This document shows, in pieces, positions 1-8,795 of a DNA stretch of 64,000 nucleotides. The DNA lies in contig JANMGB010000119.1 of assembly GCA_031374415.1 (NCBI GenBank), forward strand, positions 124,001-188,000. Reading direction: 5' to 3'. Below the pieces are notes generated by a model, which saw only the letters and a list, made by a program, of their open reading frames with translations, was not told where the DNA came from and did not search any database. The first letter of the stretch is position 1, and each line of letters begins with the position of its first letter. A program made the translations under genes and the position numbers. This DNA is from CANHBY01 sp031374415 (lineage in GTDB: Bacteria; Pseudomonadota; Gammaproteobacteria; Burkholderiales; Burkholderiaceae_C).

Positions 1-432
1 AACCGCACCTACTTGCTGCAAAATGCCCACGGTCAAATCACCGAAACCCACTCCGTCTCAGCGGGCCTGGACTACCCTGGCGTTGGCCCCGAACATGCCT
101 ACCTCAAAGACATCGGTCGCGCCGAGTACGTGGGCGCCACCGATACTGAGGCGCTGAGCGCTTTTCACACGCTGTGCCGCACCGAAGGCATCATTGCGGC
201 CCTGGAGTCATCCCACGCCGTCGCCCATGCCATGAAGATGGCACCGCAGATGCGCCCTGACCAACACCTGCTGGTCAACCTGTCGGGACGAGGTGACAAA
301 GACATTGGCACCGTGGCTGATCTCTCCGGTGCCGAATTTTTCTGTCGCCCATCTTGCCGCGGTCAAAGTGTCAAAGGCGGCGCAGCCACTGTCAGCCTGG
401 TTCGGGCTGCATCCACCCAGGTCACCCCATGA
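1..432 (+). CDS. trpB: Tryptophan synthase beta chain, C-terminal part (5' end outside window)
   Basis: This is the last 143 codons of the PLP-dependent beta subunit, which condenses indole with serine in the last step of tryptophan synthesis. The reading frame is open from base 1. The family pattern HSVSAGLDYPGVGPEH is followed by the late motif VNLSGRGDKD near residue 95 of the fragment. E. coli TrpB ends a few residues after that motif, but here about 40 more residues follow, including CRPSCRGQSVKGG. The stop codon overlaps the trpA start as ATGA (429-432), so the two subunits are translationally coupled, as expected for an alpha2beta2 complex. Identity is secure; the tail is discussed in the findings. 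Confidence 0.96.
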   Translation, partial: NRTYLLQNAHGQITETHSVSAGLDYPGVGPEHAYLKDIGRAEYVGATDTEALSAFHTLCRTEGIIAALESSHAVAHAMKMAPQMRPDQHLLVNLSGRGDKDIGTVADLSGAEFFCRPSCRGQSVKGGAATVSLVRAASTQVTP

Positions 433-1226
433 GCCGCATTCACGCTACCTTTGAGCGCCTCGCACAGCAGGGTCGCAAGGCCTTGATTCCCTACGTGGCC
501 GCGGGCGACCCCGACGTTGAGGCCAGCGTTGAAATCCTGCGTGCCATGGCTGACGCGGGGGCCGACATCATCGAGTTGGGCGTGCCCTTTTCCGACCCCA
601 TGGCCGATGGCCCTGTCATCCAGCGCGCTGCCGAGCGCGCACTCGCCCAGGGCACCGGTTTGCCGCAAGTGCTGGCCATCGTGGCGTCTTTTCGCCAAAC
701 CCACCCCCAAACACCGGTCGTGCTGATGGGCTATGCCAACCCCATCGAACACCACGGGGTAGACCGCTTTGTCAACGATGCCAAGGCGGCCGGTGTCGAC
801 GGCGTCTTGGTGGTCGACTACCCGCCTGAAGAATGCGAAGACTTTGCACGGCGCCTGCAGTCGCAAGGACTTGACCCCATCTTTTTGCTCGCCCCCACCT
901 CGACTGAGGCCCGCATGAGGCAGCTTGGTCTCATGGCCAGTGGCTATGTCTACTATGTGTCAATACGCGGTGTCACGGGGGCCGCCCACCTCGATATTAG
1001 CGCCGTGGCCGATATGATCCCGCGCATCCGGCAGCATGTGCATGTGCCGGTTGGTGTGGGCTTTGGCATTCGCGATGCGCAAACCGCCCGGGCCGTGGCC
1101 CAGGTGGCTGACGCGGTGGTCATCGGCTCGGCCTTGGTACAGTGCCTGGAATCTCAGCCGCGCGACCAGGTCGCCGGGGCCGCCGGGCGTTTCATCCAAG
1201 ATATTCGTCAAGCCTTGGATGCCTAA
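429..1226 (+). CDS. trpA: Tryptophan synthase alpha chain
   Basis: The product is 265 aa, normal for TrpA, which cleaves indole-3-glycerol phosphate to indole and glyceraldehyde-3-phosphate and passes indole to TrpB. The N-terminus reads LIPYVAAGDPD, and ELGVPFSDPMADGPVIQ carries the catalytic Glu and Asp. The phosphate-binding end (VGVGFGIRD, then VIGSALV) is present. I chose ATG 429 because it overlaps the trpB stop and gives the usual N-terminus MSRI; an upstream in-frame ATG at 354 would lie inside trpB. The frame is intact and the gene lies 48 bp before accD. Confidence 0.98.
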   Translation: MSRIHATFERLAQQGRKALIPYVAAGDPDVEASVEILRAMADAGADIIELGVPFSDPMADGPVIQRAAERALAQGTGLPQVLAIVASFRQTHPQTPVVLMGYANPIEHHGVDRFVNDAKAAGVDGVLVVDYPPEECEDFARRLQSQGLDPIFLLAPTSTEARMRQLGLMASGYVYYVSIRGVTGAAHLDISAVADMIPRIRQHVHVPVGVGFGIRDAQTARAVAQVADAVVIGSALVQCLESQPRDQVAGAAGRFIQDIRQALDA

Positions 1227-1274
1227 CGCGGTGCTGTGGTCAATACTCGGTTGTAAGTCATTGAAAGGACACCC

Positions 1275-2147
1275 ATGAGCTGGCTTGAAAAGTTGTTGCC
1301 ACCCAAGATGCAACAAGGCGATCGCACGGACCGCCGCACCGTCCCGGAAGGCTTGTGGAGCAAATGCCCGTCGTGTGAGACCGTGCTCTACAAGACTGAC
1401 TTAGAGCAAAACGTCAATGTGTGCCCCAAGTGTGCCCACCATCTTCGCATCAGCGCCCGCACCCGCCTGGATGCTTTTCTCGACGCTGAAGGTCGCTTCG
1501 AAATTGGCCAGGAAGTTTTGCCCGTCGATGCGTTGAAGTTCAAAGACAGCAAAAAATACCCTGAGCGCCTCAAGCAAGCCCTCGAAACCACCGGCGAAAC
1601 CGATGCCTTGGTGGTCATGGGTGGTTCGGTGCACAGCATTGCGCTGGTGGCGGCCTGCTTTGAGTTTGATTTCATGGGCGGCTCCATGGGCTCGGTGGTC
1701 GGTGAGCGCTTTGTCCGCGGTGTAGAGGCCGCCATCGAACAGAAAACCCCCTTCGTGAGCTTCACGGCCACAGGCGGCGCCCGCATGCAAGAGGGGCTGC
1801 TCAGCCTCATGCAAATGGCCAAGACCAATGCCTCGCTCACCCGTCTGGCCAAAGCCAAACTGCCCTACATCAGCGTGCTGGCCGATCCCACCATGGGCGG
1901 GGTCTCGGCTGGTTTTGCTTTCATGGGCGATGTGGTCATTGCCGAGCCCAAGGCGCTGATCGGATTCGCTGGCCCCCGCGTGATTGAAAACACCGTGCGC
2001 GAGACCTTGCCCGAGGGTTTTCAGCGCGCCGAGTTCCTGATTCAAACCGGCGCTGTCGACATGATTGTTGACCGACGCGAGCTACGCTCCACTATCGCTC
2101 GGCTCCTGGCCATGTTGCAACGCCAAAGCGCTGATGCCGTAGCCTGA
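1275..2147 (+). CDS. accD: Acetyl-CoA carboxylase carboxyltransferase subunit beta
   Basis: The 290 aa protein is the zinc-ribbon beta half of the cytoplasmic carboxyltransferase that moves the carboxyl group from biotin to acetyl-CoA in fatty acid synthesis. A four-cysteine ribbon (CPSCETVLY, then CPKCAHH) lies at about residues 31-55, followed by the crotonase-like fold with FTATGGARMQEG and GGVSAGFAFMGD. A GAAAGGAC ribosome-binding sequence precedes ATG 1275. It follows trpA in the same direction, an order common in betaproteobacteria, where folC usually comes next; here mrcA on the opposite strand intervenes. Confidence 0.98.
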   Translation: MSWLEKLLPPKMQQGDRTDRRTVPEGLWSKCPSCETVLYKTDLEQNVNVCPKCAHHLRISARTRLDAFLDAEGRFEIGQEVLPVDALKFKDSKKYPERLKQALETTGETDALVVMGGSVHSIALVAACFEFDFMGGSMGSVVGERFVRGVEAAIEQKTPFVSFTATGGARMQEGLLSLMQMAKTNASLTRLAKAKLPYISVLADPTMGGVSAGFAFMGDVVIAEPKALIGFAGPRVIENTVRETLPEGFQRAEFLIQTGAVDMIVDRRELRSTIARLLAMLQRQSADAVA

Positions 2148-2225
2148 ACAACGTCCGAGTAGGGCGTGTTCGGCTTGGAATCAAAGGCTGCAATTGCCAT
2201 TTGAAGCGCCCAGGCCGATTTGTTC

Positions 2226-4613
2226 CTACTTGAGCGGCTCTGGCGCTGGCGCTGGCACGCTCGGATAGTCGGTCGTCAACGGGGGATAGTTGGCAGAGTC
2301 CGTCGGGTCGGTGGCTGACTTCGGTGCTTCGTCAAAGCCCAGTCGCATCACATAATCACCCTTGGCGCGCTCGTTGTAAAACCAATCGCCATCCGCCTGC
2401 GTCACATCTTTGGGGGGCTCCAGGGCCTGGACAGGCACGTTTTGCAGGGCCTGCTTCATGAAGTCGACCCATACAGGCAGCGCCAGGCGGCTGCCCGATT
2501 CGTTGGGCCCCAGGCTGCGGGGGGTGTCATAACCCATCCAAACAACGGCCACCAGGCTGGGTTGAAAACCGGCAAACCAAGCGTCCACTGCGTCATTGGT
2601 GGTTCCTGTCTTGCCATACAAGTCTGGGCGTTTGAGTGTGGCCTGCGCCACGGCGGCCGTTCCGGTGCGGGTGACTTCTTCGAGCAGGCTGTTGGTGATG
2701 AAGGCGTTGCGTGCGGGGATCACACGTTGCTCTTCGCTCAGCTTTTTGGCGCTGGCATCAAACAGCACCTTGTCTTGGGCATCCGACACGCGCGTGATCA
2801 CCACCGGGTCGACCTTGTAGCCGCCATTGGCCAGAACAGCGTAGGCCCCGGCCAACTGCATCGGGGTCGTTGACCCCGATCCCAACGCCAATGTCAGGTT
2901 GTCTGGCTGCTTGTCTATCGCAAAACCAAAGCGCTGTGTCCATTGCCGTGCAGTGTCCACCCCCATCATTTGCACCAGGCGAATGCTGACCAAATTCTTG
3001 GACCGCGCCAATGCTTGGCGCAAGGTCAAGGCACCGTCAAACTTGCCATCTGAATTTTGTGGCTCCCAGCTTTGAGGTGTGGTGGAAGTCGATTCCAGCA
3101 CCACGGGGGCATCATTGATCAACGTGGCCGGCATCACGCCGTGCTCCAGGGCAGCCGAGTACAAAAAAGGCTTGAAGCTTGAGCCCGGCTGGCGCCAGGC
3201 TTTCTCAGCATGGTTGAACTGGTTGCGTCCAAAGTCAAACCCCCCCACCAAGGCCCGCACATGACCACTTTGCGGCTCCATGGCAACGAACGCCCCTTCG
3301 GCCTGGGGCCATTGGGTGATGGCCCATTGGGTGCCCGTGCGCACCACACGAATCACTGAGCCGCGCTGAATTCGGAGCGCTTTAGTGGCGCTGGCGCGCA
3401 ATGCGGCCTGAACTGCCTTGAGCCCTTCCGCGGTGACGACCACGACTTCTCCTGAGGCCAAGGTCGCCACCACCGCGCCAGGCGAAGCTTGCGTCACCAA
3501 GGCCACCCGCAGATCCTCGTCGTCATCGTGGTCGGCCAAAGCCTGGGCCACGATCGGGTCAGCTGCTGGGACATCGCCGGGCAAGTCTTCCGTCGCTTCG
3601 GGGCCGCGATAAGGCTGGCGTCGCTCATAGTCGATCAAACCCTTGCGAAGCGCTTGGTAGGCGGCCTGCTGCTCCGTCGAACGCAAGGCGGTCATCACTT
3701 TGAGCCCTCGCGTGTAGGCCTGCTCACCATACTTTGTGTGCACCACCTGCCGCACCATTTCCGCCACATGCTGGGCGTAAGGGGGTGGGGGTGGGGTGCG
3801 CTGCAATTGCAGAGGCTCGGCTTTGGCCGCCTGGTATTTTTCCTCGTCGATGGCTTGCGTGGAGCGCATGCGCTCCAGCACCACCAACTGCCGTTTGCGG
3901 GCGCGCTCGAAGTTGGTGATGGGATTGGCGTGCGCCGGGTTCTGCGGCAGGCCCGCCAACATGGCGGACTCGCCCACCGACAACTCACCCATCGATTTGC
4001 CAAAGTACGTTTTGGCAGCTGCCTCAAAGCCATAGGCGCGCTGACCGAGGTAAATTTGATTCATGTACAGCTCAAGAATCTGGTCTTTGCTGAGCTGCTT
4101 CTCAATCTTCAAGGCCAACAACATCTCGCGCACCTTGCGCTCGTAGTCTTTGCGCGAGGTCAGGTAAAAATTGCGCGCAACTTGTTGCGTGATGGTGGAG
4201 GCTCCTTGGCTGCGGCTGGTTCTCAGGTTGGCCACTAAGGCGCGAGCCACCCCCTTGAGGTCGACTCCGGGGTGATCACGAAACCGGGTGTCTTCCACGG
4301 CCAGCAGGGCGTCTTGCAGCTGGGCTGGAATTTGCGCAATGGGCACAAAGTACCGACGCTCGACCCCATACTGACCAATCTCGATCCCATCTTGGGTGTA
4401 GATGCGCAGGGGCTGATGGGGTTGGTAGTGGCTGAGATCGGTGATGTCGGGGAGATTGCTCGACAGCAGGTACAGCCAGGTGCCCAGCGCACCGCTGCCC
4501 AGCACCAAAACGGCCAGGCTGCCCCATAACCATCGACGTAACACCTTACCTTGCTGTCGCCCCCGACCAAGGCGGGAGGATGAACGCGGGGCGCGTGGGG
4601 AAATCAGTGACAT
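2226..4613 (-). CDS. mrcA: Penicillin-binding protein 1A, bifunctional transglycosylase/transpeptidase
   Basis: The 795 aa class A PBP polymerises and cross-links peptidoglycan in the periplasm. After a basic cytoplasmic stretch, one membrane anchor lies at about residues 25-48. The GT51 domain follows, with EDTRFRDHPGVD, GASTITQQVARNFYL and QIYLGQRAYGFEAAA. An intermediate OB-like region precedes the transpeptidase, whose SxxK is in QPGSSFKPFLYSA, SxN in ARSKNLVSIRL and KTG in YGKTGTTNDAVDAWFAG. ATG 4613 gives a normal N-terminus (MSLISPRAPRSS) after a GAGG sequence; a longer in-frame start at 4700 would add about 29 residues of atypical sequence. The tail is proline-rich. It is divergent from folC and convergent with accD. 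Confidence 0.96.
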   Translation of the reverse strand: MSLISPRAPRSSSRLGRGRQQGKVLRRWLWGSLAVLVLGSGALGTWLYLLSSNLPDITDLSHYQPHQPLRIYTQDGIEIGQYGVERRYFVPIAQIPAQLQDALLAVEDTRFRDHPGVDLKGVARALVANLRTSRSQGASTITQQVARNFYLTSRKDYERKVREMLLALKIEKQLSKDQILELYMNQIYLGQRAYGFEAAAKTYFGKSMGELSVGESAMLAGLPQNPAHANPITNFERARKRQLVVLERMRSTQAIDEEKYQAAKAEPLQLQRTPPPPPYAQHVAEMVRQVVHTKYGEQAYTRGLKVMTALRSTEQQAAYQALRKGLIDYERRQPYRGPEATEDLPGDVPAADPIVAQALADHDDDEDLRVALVTQASPGAVVATLASGEVVVVTAEGLKAVQAALRASATKALRIQRGSVIRVVRTGTQWAITQWPQAEGAFVAMEPQSGHVRALVGGFDFGRNQFNHAEKAWRQPGSSFKPFLYSAALEHGVMPATLINDAPVVLESTSTTPQSWEPQNSDGKFDGALTLRQALARSKNLVSIRLVQMMGVDTARQWTQRFGFAIDKQPDNLTLALGSGSTTPMQLAGAYAVLANGGYKVDPVVITRVSDAQDKVLFDASAKKLSEEQRVIPARNAFITNSLLEEVTRTGTAAVAQATLKRPDLYGKTGTTNDAVDAWFAGFQPSLVAVVWMGYDTPRSLGPNESGSRLALPVWVDFMKQALQNVPVQALEPPKDVTQADGDWFYNERAKGDYVMRLGFDEAPKSATDPTDSANYPPLTTDYPSVPAPAPEPLK

Positions 4614-4694
4614 GGACAAAGGGGCCTCATCGCAACACAAGCCCCGATTATCAGGAAAATTGACCCTGGTGCGCCGTGTATCTGCCTCACCCCT

Positions 4695-4709
4695 TACCAT
4701 CTTCGCCCT
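4695..4709 (+). promoter_or_regulatory. Putative -10 box immediately before folC
   Basis: TACCAT (4695-4700) lies 9 nt before the folC ATG, and no Shine-Dalgarno sequence is visible. This fits a leaderless or nearly leaderless transcript. No convincing -35 box is seen at the right distance; TTGACC at 4660-4665 is too far upstream. It is the weakest member of the leaderless set described in the findings. Confidence 0.3.
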
Positions 4710-6017
4710 ATGCAGCCCCTACCCACCACACTCGATACCTGGCTCGCACGCTGCGAGCACTTACACCCCACCGAAATTGACATGGGTCTGGCGCGTGTGC
4801 GCGAGGTGGCCGACCGCCTGGGCTTGTCGTTTTCAGCCCCTGTGGTCATGGTGGCAGGCACCAACGGCAAGGGCTCCACATGCGCCATGCTGGAAGCCAT
4901 TGCCTTGCAAGCTGGCTACCGGGTGGGGCTGTACGCCAAACCCCACTTGGTTCACTTTGAAGAGCGTTGCCGGGTCAATGGCTCGCCCGTAGAGGCGGGC
5001 GCCTTGGTACCGCACTTTGAGGCCGTTGAGCGGGCGCGCGCCGAGGTTAGCCTGACCTATTTTGAATTCACGACCTTGGTCATTGCCCACTTGTTGTCCC
5101 AGACCCCCCTGGATTTGGTCATCCTGGAGGTAGGCTTGGGCGGCCGACTCGACGCCGTCAACATCGTTGATGCCGACTGCGCCGTCATCACCAGCATTGA
5201 CCTCGATCACACCGAGATCTTGGGTGCTGACCGCGAGGCGATAGGGCGCGAGAAGGCGGGCATCATGCGAGCAGGTCGTCCGGTCGTGGTCAGCGACCCG
5301 CTGCCACCTCAAAGCGTCAGCGATGCTGCAGCCGCCTTGGGCGCCGACCTGTGGTGTTTTGGCCGCGACTTCAACTATTCCGGCGACAAGCAACAATGGG
5401 CTTGGGCCGGCCGAGAAAAGCGCTTCAACGCCTTGGCCTATCCAGCTTTGCGCGGCGCCAACCAATTGCTCAATGCCAGCGGCGCCTTGGCCGTCTTTGA
5501 AGCCTTGCGTGAGCGCTTGCCTGTGAGCGCACAAGCTGTCCGCAATGGTTTTGCGTGGGTTGATTTGCCTGGACGCTTCCAGATCGTTCCGGGACAACCG
5601 ACCTTGGTGCTCGACGTGGCTCATAACCCGCACGCTGTGGCTGCCCTGGTACAGAATCTCGATCAAATGGGGTTTTTCCCGCGCACACATGCCATTTTCG
5701 GTGGCATGGCTGACAAAGACTTGCGAGCCATCCTCACGCGCATGGCGCCGGTGGTCGACCATTGGCACTTTACAGACTTGCCGCGGCCTCGCGCTGCCAC
5801 AGCGATTGATTTGCAGCGCTTGCACGCCTCGTTGGCCTTGCCGGGCCCCGGTGGGCCGGTCACCGTGGCCACTCACACCTCGCCAGAGGTCGGTCTTGCA
5901 GCGGCGGTCGCACAGGCTGACCCCGCTGATAGAATCGTTGTTTTCGGCTCGTTCCTGACGGTCGGAGGCGTGTTGAAGCACGGGCTGCCAAAGTTGGCAG
6001 CCCGACACGTGAACTGA
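4710..6017 (+). CDS. folC: Bifunctional folylpolyglutamate synthase / dihydrofolate synthase
   Basis: The 435 aa Mur-ligase-family enzyme makes dihydrofolate and adds glutamates to folate in the cytoplasm. The ATP-binding loop GTNGKGST is at about residues 50-57. A second Mur-type segment (ITSIDLDHTEILG, then EKAGIMR) and the C-terminal ligase domain with LDVAHNPHA follow. Length and order match FolC. The gene heads a plus-strand series (folC, SPOR protein, cvpA, purF, metZ) with short gaps, so it may be the first gene of that operon. The start ATG has no ribosome-binding site. Confidence 0.97.
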   Translation: MQPLPTTLDTWLARCEHLHPTEIDMGLARVREVADRLGLSFSAPVVMVAGTNGKGSTCAMLEAIALQAGYRVGLYAKPHLVHFEERCRVNGSPVEAGALVPHFEAVERARAEVSLTYFEFTTLVIAHLLSQTPLDLVILEVGLGGRLDAVNIVDADCAVITSIDLDHTEILGADREAIGREKAGIMRAGRPVVVSDPLPPQSVSDAAAALGADLWCFGRDFNYSGDKQQWAWAGREKRFNALAYPALRGANQLLNASGALAVFEALRERLPVSAQAVRNGFAWVDLPGRFQIVPGQPTLVLDVAHNPHAVAALVQNLDQMGFFPRTHAIFGGMADKDLRAILTRMAPVVDHWHFTDLPRPRAATAIDLQRLHASLALPGPGGPVTVATHTSPEVGLAAAVAQADPADRIVVFGSFLTVGGVLKHGLPKLAARHVN

Positions 6018-6074
6018 GCGCGGTCCGACTTGTGGCCGCGTACTGACTGTTTGCACCCGAGGAACTCACCGCGC

Positions 6075-6746
6075 ATGGGTCTGTTGTCCATCTTCCAGTC
6101 CAAAGGCAACGCCGCCTCGCCTGACACCGTCAGCGACCTCGCCGACGCTGTTCAGCAAGCCCGCCTGCGTGCCCGCCATCGCCTGATTGGCGCGGCCGTC
6201 TTGCTGATGATCGGCGTCATTGTTTTCCCTCTGCTGTTTGAGACCCAGCCCCGACCTGTTGCGGTCGACATCCCGATTGAAATCCCTCGCAAAGACGGTG
6301 CTGTGGCCTTGACCATGCCACCCAAGTCGAGCCCGGGTGCGCCACGTAATCAGGATGCACCTGACACCCTCATCGAGGCCGCAGAAGACGCGGGCCGCGA
6401 GGTCGTCCTCCCCAAAGCGCCGGTGCCCGGGTCTGTCCTGGCTGAGGCCAGTGCCGGTGCGCCCGTTCCGCTTCCAGCCCCGGCACCCGTGCCGGCCCCC
6501 ACGGCCGCTGAAAAGCCCAGCCGCTTCGTCGTGCAGGCGGGCGCCTTCGCTGACAACGCGTCAGCCAAAGAAGTGCGCGGCAAAGTTGACAAGTTGGGGC
6601 TCAAGACCTTTGTTGAAACGGCAAACACCCCCGAGGGCAAGCGCATCCGCGTCCGGGTGGGCCCATTCAACTCCAAAGAAGAAGCAGAAAAAGCCCAAGC
6701 TCGCATGAAGTCGGGCGGTGTGTCCGCGGTTGTACTCAACCTGTGA
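6075..6746 (+). CDS. SPOR-domain inner-membrane protein (DedD-like)
   Basis: The 223 aa protein has a short cytoplasmic N-terminus, one transmembrane helix at about residues 37-55 (LIGAAVLLMIGVIVFPLLF), a long Pro/Ala-rich periplasmic linker and a C-terminal SPOR domain (from FVVQAGAFADNASAKEV to the end). SPOR domains bind glycan strands lacking stem peptides at the division septum, so a septal role like that of DedD is likely. ATG 6075 follows a GAGGA ribosome-binding site at 6059-6063; an upstream ATG at 6030 gives an unlikely leader. It sits between folC and cvpA, the arrangement seen in many proteobacteria. Confidence 0.9.
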   Translation: MGLLSIFQSKGNAASPDTVSDLADAVQQARLRARHRLIGAAVLLMIGVIVFPLLFETQPRPVAVDIPIEIPRKDGAVALTMPPKSSPGAPRNQDAPDTLIEAAEDAGREVVLPKAPVPGSVLAEASAGAPVPLPAPAPVPAPTAAEKPSRFVVQAGAFADNASAKEVRGKVDKLGLKTFVETANTPEGKRIRVRVGPFNSKEEAEKAQARMKSGGVSAVVLNL

Positions 6747-6752
6747 CCGCGC

Positions 6753-7262
6753 GTGAATTGGAGTTGGATTGACGCAGTCTTCGGGAGCATCCTCACGCTC
6801 TCAGTGGTCGTGGGGTGTTGGCGGGGTTTGGTGTTTGAGCTCATGTCCCTGATGGGTTGGTTGGTGGCTTATGGGGCGGCCTTGGTGTTTGCGCCGCAAT
6901 CGGCGCCCTATTTGCCCGTCGGCCAACCGGGTGGGGCACTCAACGCCTTGGCGGCTTATGGTTTGTTTTTTTTAGGCGCCTTGATTATTTGGGGCTTGAT
7001 CGCGAAATGGGTGCGCTGGCTGATCCAGGCCACTCCCCTGAGCGTCATTGACCGCGCGCTCGGCGGGTTTTTTGGCTTCTTGCGCGGGGCCTTGATTTTG
7101 TTGTGTGTCACCACGGGAGTGGCTTTCACCCCTTGGGCCAGATCCCCTGAGTGGCGCACCTCTCCGAGCGCGCAATGGGCCACCGAGGCGCTGCTCGCGA
7201 TCCAGCCTTGGCTTCCCGCTGAGCTTTCTCGTTTTTTTCCGTCCGGCCTGAATGAAGGATGA
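6753..7262 (+). CDS. cvpA: CvpA family membrane protein
   Basis: The 169 aa protein has about four predicted membrane helices (VFGSILTLSVVVGCW, LMSLMGWLVAYGAAL, LAAYGLFFLGALIIW and a later helix around GGFFGFLRGALILL), typical of CvpA, a conserved inner-membrane protein linked to colicin V export and envelope stress. Translation starts at GTG 6753, 6 bp after the SPOR gene stop, and the reading MNWSWIDAV is the usual CvpA N-terminus. It ends 6 bp before purF, the classical cvpA-purF pair. Its biochemical function is not known from the family. Confidence 0.93.
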   Translation: MNWSWIDAVFGSILTLSVVVGCWRGLVFELMSLMGWLVAYGAALVFAPQSAPYLPVGQPGGALNALAAYGLFFLGALIIWGLIAKWVRWLIQATPLSVIDRALGGFFGFLRGALILLCVTTGVAFTPWARSPEWRTSPSAQWATEALLAIQPWLPAELSRFFPSGLNEG

Positions 7263-7268
7263 CCTTGT

Positions 7269-8795
7269 ATGTGCGGCATTGTTGGTGTGATTTCACAATC
7301 TCCCGTGAACCAGTTGATCTACGACGGTCTGTTGCTCTTGCAGCACCGCGGGCAAGACGCGGCGGGCATTGTGACCATGCAAGGCACCAAGTGCTTCATG
7401 CACAAGGCCCGTGGCATGGTGCGCGACGTTTTCCGCACTCGCAACATGCGTGCTTTGCCCGGTATGGTGGGCTTGGGCCAGGTGCGTTACCCGACGGCCG
7501 GCAACGCCTACAGCGAAGAAGAAGCACAACCCTTCTACGTCAATGCACCCTTTGGTATTGTTTTGGTTCACAACGGCAACCTCACCAACGCACATGCCCT
7601 CAAGAAGGTGCTGTTCGACATTGATCGGCGCCACATCAACACCGACAGCGACACCGAGGTCTTGTTGAACGTGTTGGCCCACGAGCTCGAGAAGTCCGCC
7701 CGTGATCTGCCTCTTACCCCGGGCGCTATCTTCAATGCGGTCAGTGCGGTGCACCGGCGCGTGAAGGGCTCTTACGCGGTGATCGCGCTCATCGCCGGCC
7801 ATGGCCTGTTAGCGTTCCGCGACCCCTTTGGCATCCGCCCCTTGTGCTTTGGCCGCAGCGACGGCCCTCAAGGCGCTGAGGTGATCGTGGCCAGCGAGTC
7901 CGTGGTCATTGAAGGCACCGGCCATGAGGTGGTGCGCGATGTTGCCCCGGGTGAGGCCATTTTCATCGACATGAATGGCACCGTACATGCGCAACAGTGT
8001 GCCGACAACCCCAGCCTGCACCCCTGCATGTTCGAGTTCGTTTACCTGGCGCGTCCGGACTCTGTGATGGACGGCATATCGGTTTACCAAGCACGGCTCA
8101 ACATGGGCGAGAGCCTGGCCCAGCGCTTGATCTCGACCATTCCACCCAACGAGATCGACGTGGTGATTCCGATTCCCGAGTCCAGCCGCCCATCGGCCAT
8201 GCAGCTCGCTCAGCGCATTGGCAAGCCCTACCGTGAGGGCTTCGTCAAAAATCGCTATGTCGGCCGCACCTTCATCATGCCGGGGCAAGGGGTGCGCAAG
8301 AAGTCGGTGCGTCAAAAGCTCAACGCCATTGGCCTGGAGTTCAAGGGCCGCAATGTGCTGTTGGTTGACGACTCCATCGTGCGAGGCACGACCTCCAAAG
8401 AAATCATTCAAATGGCTCGGGAGGCTGGTGCGCGCAAGGTCTACATGGCCTCGGCTGCGCCGCCAGTGCGTTTTCCCAATGTCTATGGCATTGACATGCC
8501 CACCAAGAGCGAGCTCATCGCCTACGGCCGCACCACCGAGGAAATCCGCGACTTCATTGGGGCCGATGCCTTGATCTACCAAGACGTCGAGGCCATGAAG
8601 CGCGTGGTGGGTGCGCTGAACCCCAAGGTTCAAGGTTTTGAGGCCTCTTGCTTTGATGGCCACTACATCACGGGCAACGTGACGGCAGAAGACTTCGATA
8701 CCTTGTCGGCCCAGCGGCAAACCCAGGGTGAAGAAGACGACGGCACCGAACGCTCTCGTTTGGCCTTGCCCAACGCCTCCGAGCGCTCCTCATGA
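7269..8795 (+). CDS. purF: Amidophosphoribosyltransferase
   Basis: The 508 aa enzyme catalyses the committed step of purine synthesis, making 5-phosphoribosylamine from PRPP and glutamine. Cys2 (MCGIVGV) is the N-terminal nucleophile of the glutamine amidotransferase domain. The C-terminal phosphoribosyltransferase domain carries the PRPP loop VLLVDDSIVRGTTS at about residues 360-373. ATG 7269 is the only start that puts Cys at position 2 for maturation. The last four bases overlap the metZ start as ATGA. Confidence 0.98.
   Translation: MCGIVGVISQSPVNQLIYDGLLLLQHRGQDAAGIVTMQGTKCFMHKARGMVRDVFRTRNMRALPGMVGLGQVRYPTAGNAYSEEEAQPFYVNAPFGIVLVHNGNLTNAHALKKVLFDIDRRHINTDSDTEVLLNVLAHELEKSARDLPLTPGAIFNAVSAVHRRVKGSYAVIALIAGHGLLAFRDPFGIRPLCFGRSDGPQGAEVIVASESVVIEGTGHEVVRDVAPGEAIFIDMNGTVHAQQCADNPSLHPCMFEFVYLARPDSVMDGISVYQARLNMGESLAQRLISTIPPNEIDVVIPIPESSRPSAMQLAQRIGKPYREGFVKNRYVGRTFIMPGQGVRKKSVRQKLNAIGLEFKGRNVLLVDDSIVRGTTSKEIIQMAREAGARKVYMASAAPPVRFPNVYGIDMPTKSELIAYGRTTEEIRDFIGADALIYQDVEAMKRVVGALNPKVQGFEASCFDGHYITGNVTAEDFDTLSAQRQTQGEEDDGTERSRLALPNASERSS

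Noticed and set aside
354..428. Upstream start for trpA
   Set aside because: It would overlap trpB by 79 bp and add 25 non-family residues; ATG 429 overlaps the trpB stop as ATGA.
4833..6056. Long minus-strand open frame (407 codons) opposite folC
   Set aside because: It is antisense to a clear folC with all motifs; long antisense frames are expected in GC-rich coding DNA and the product has no recognisable domain.
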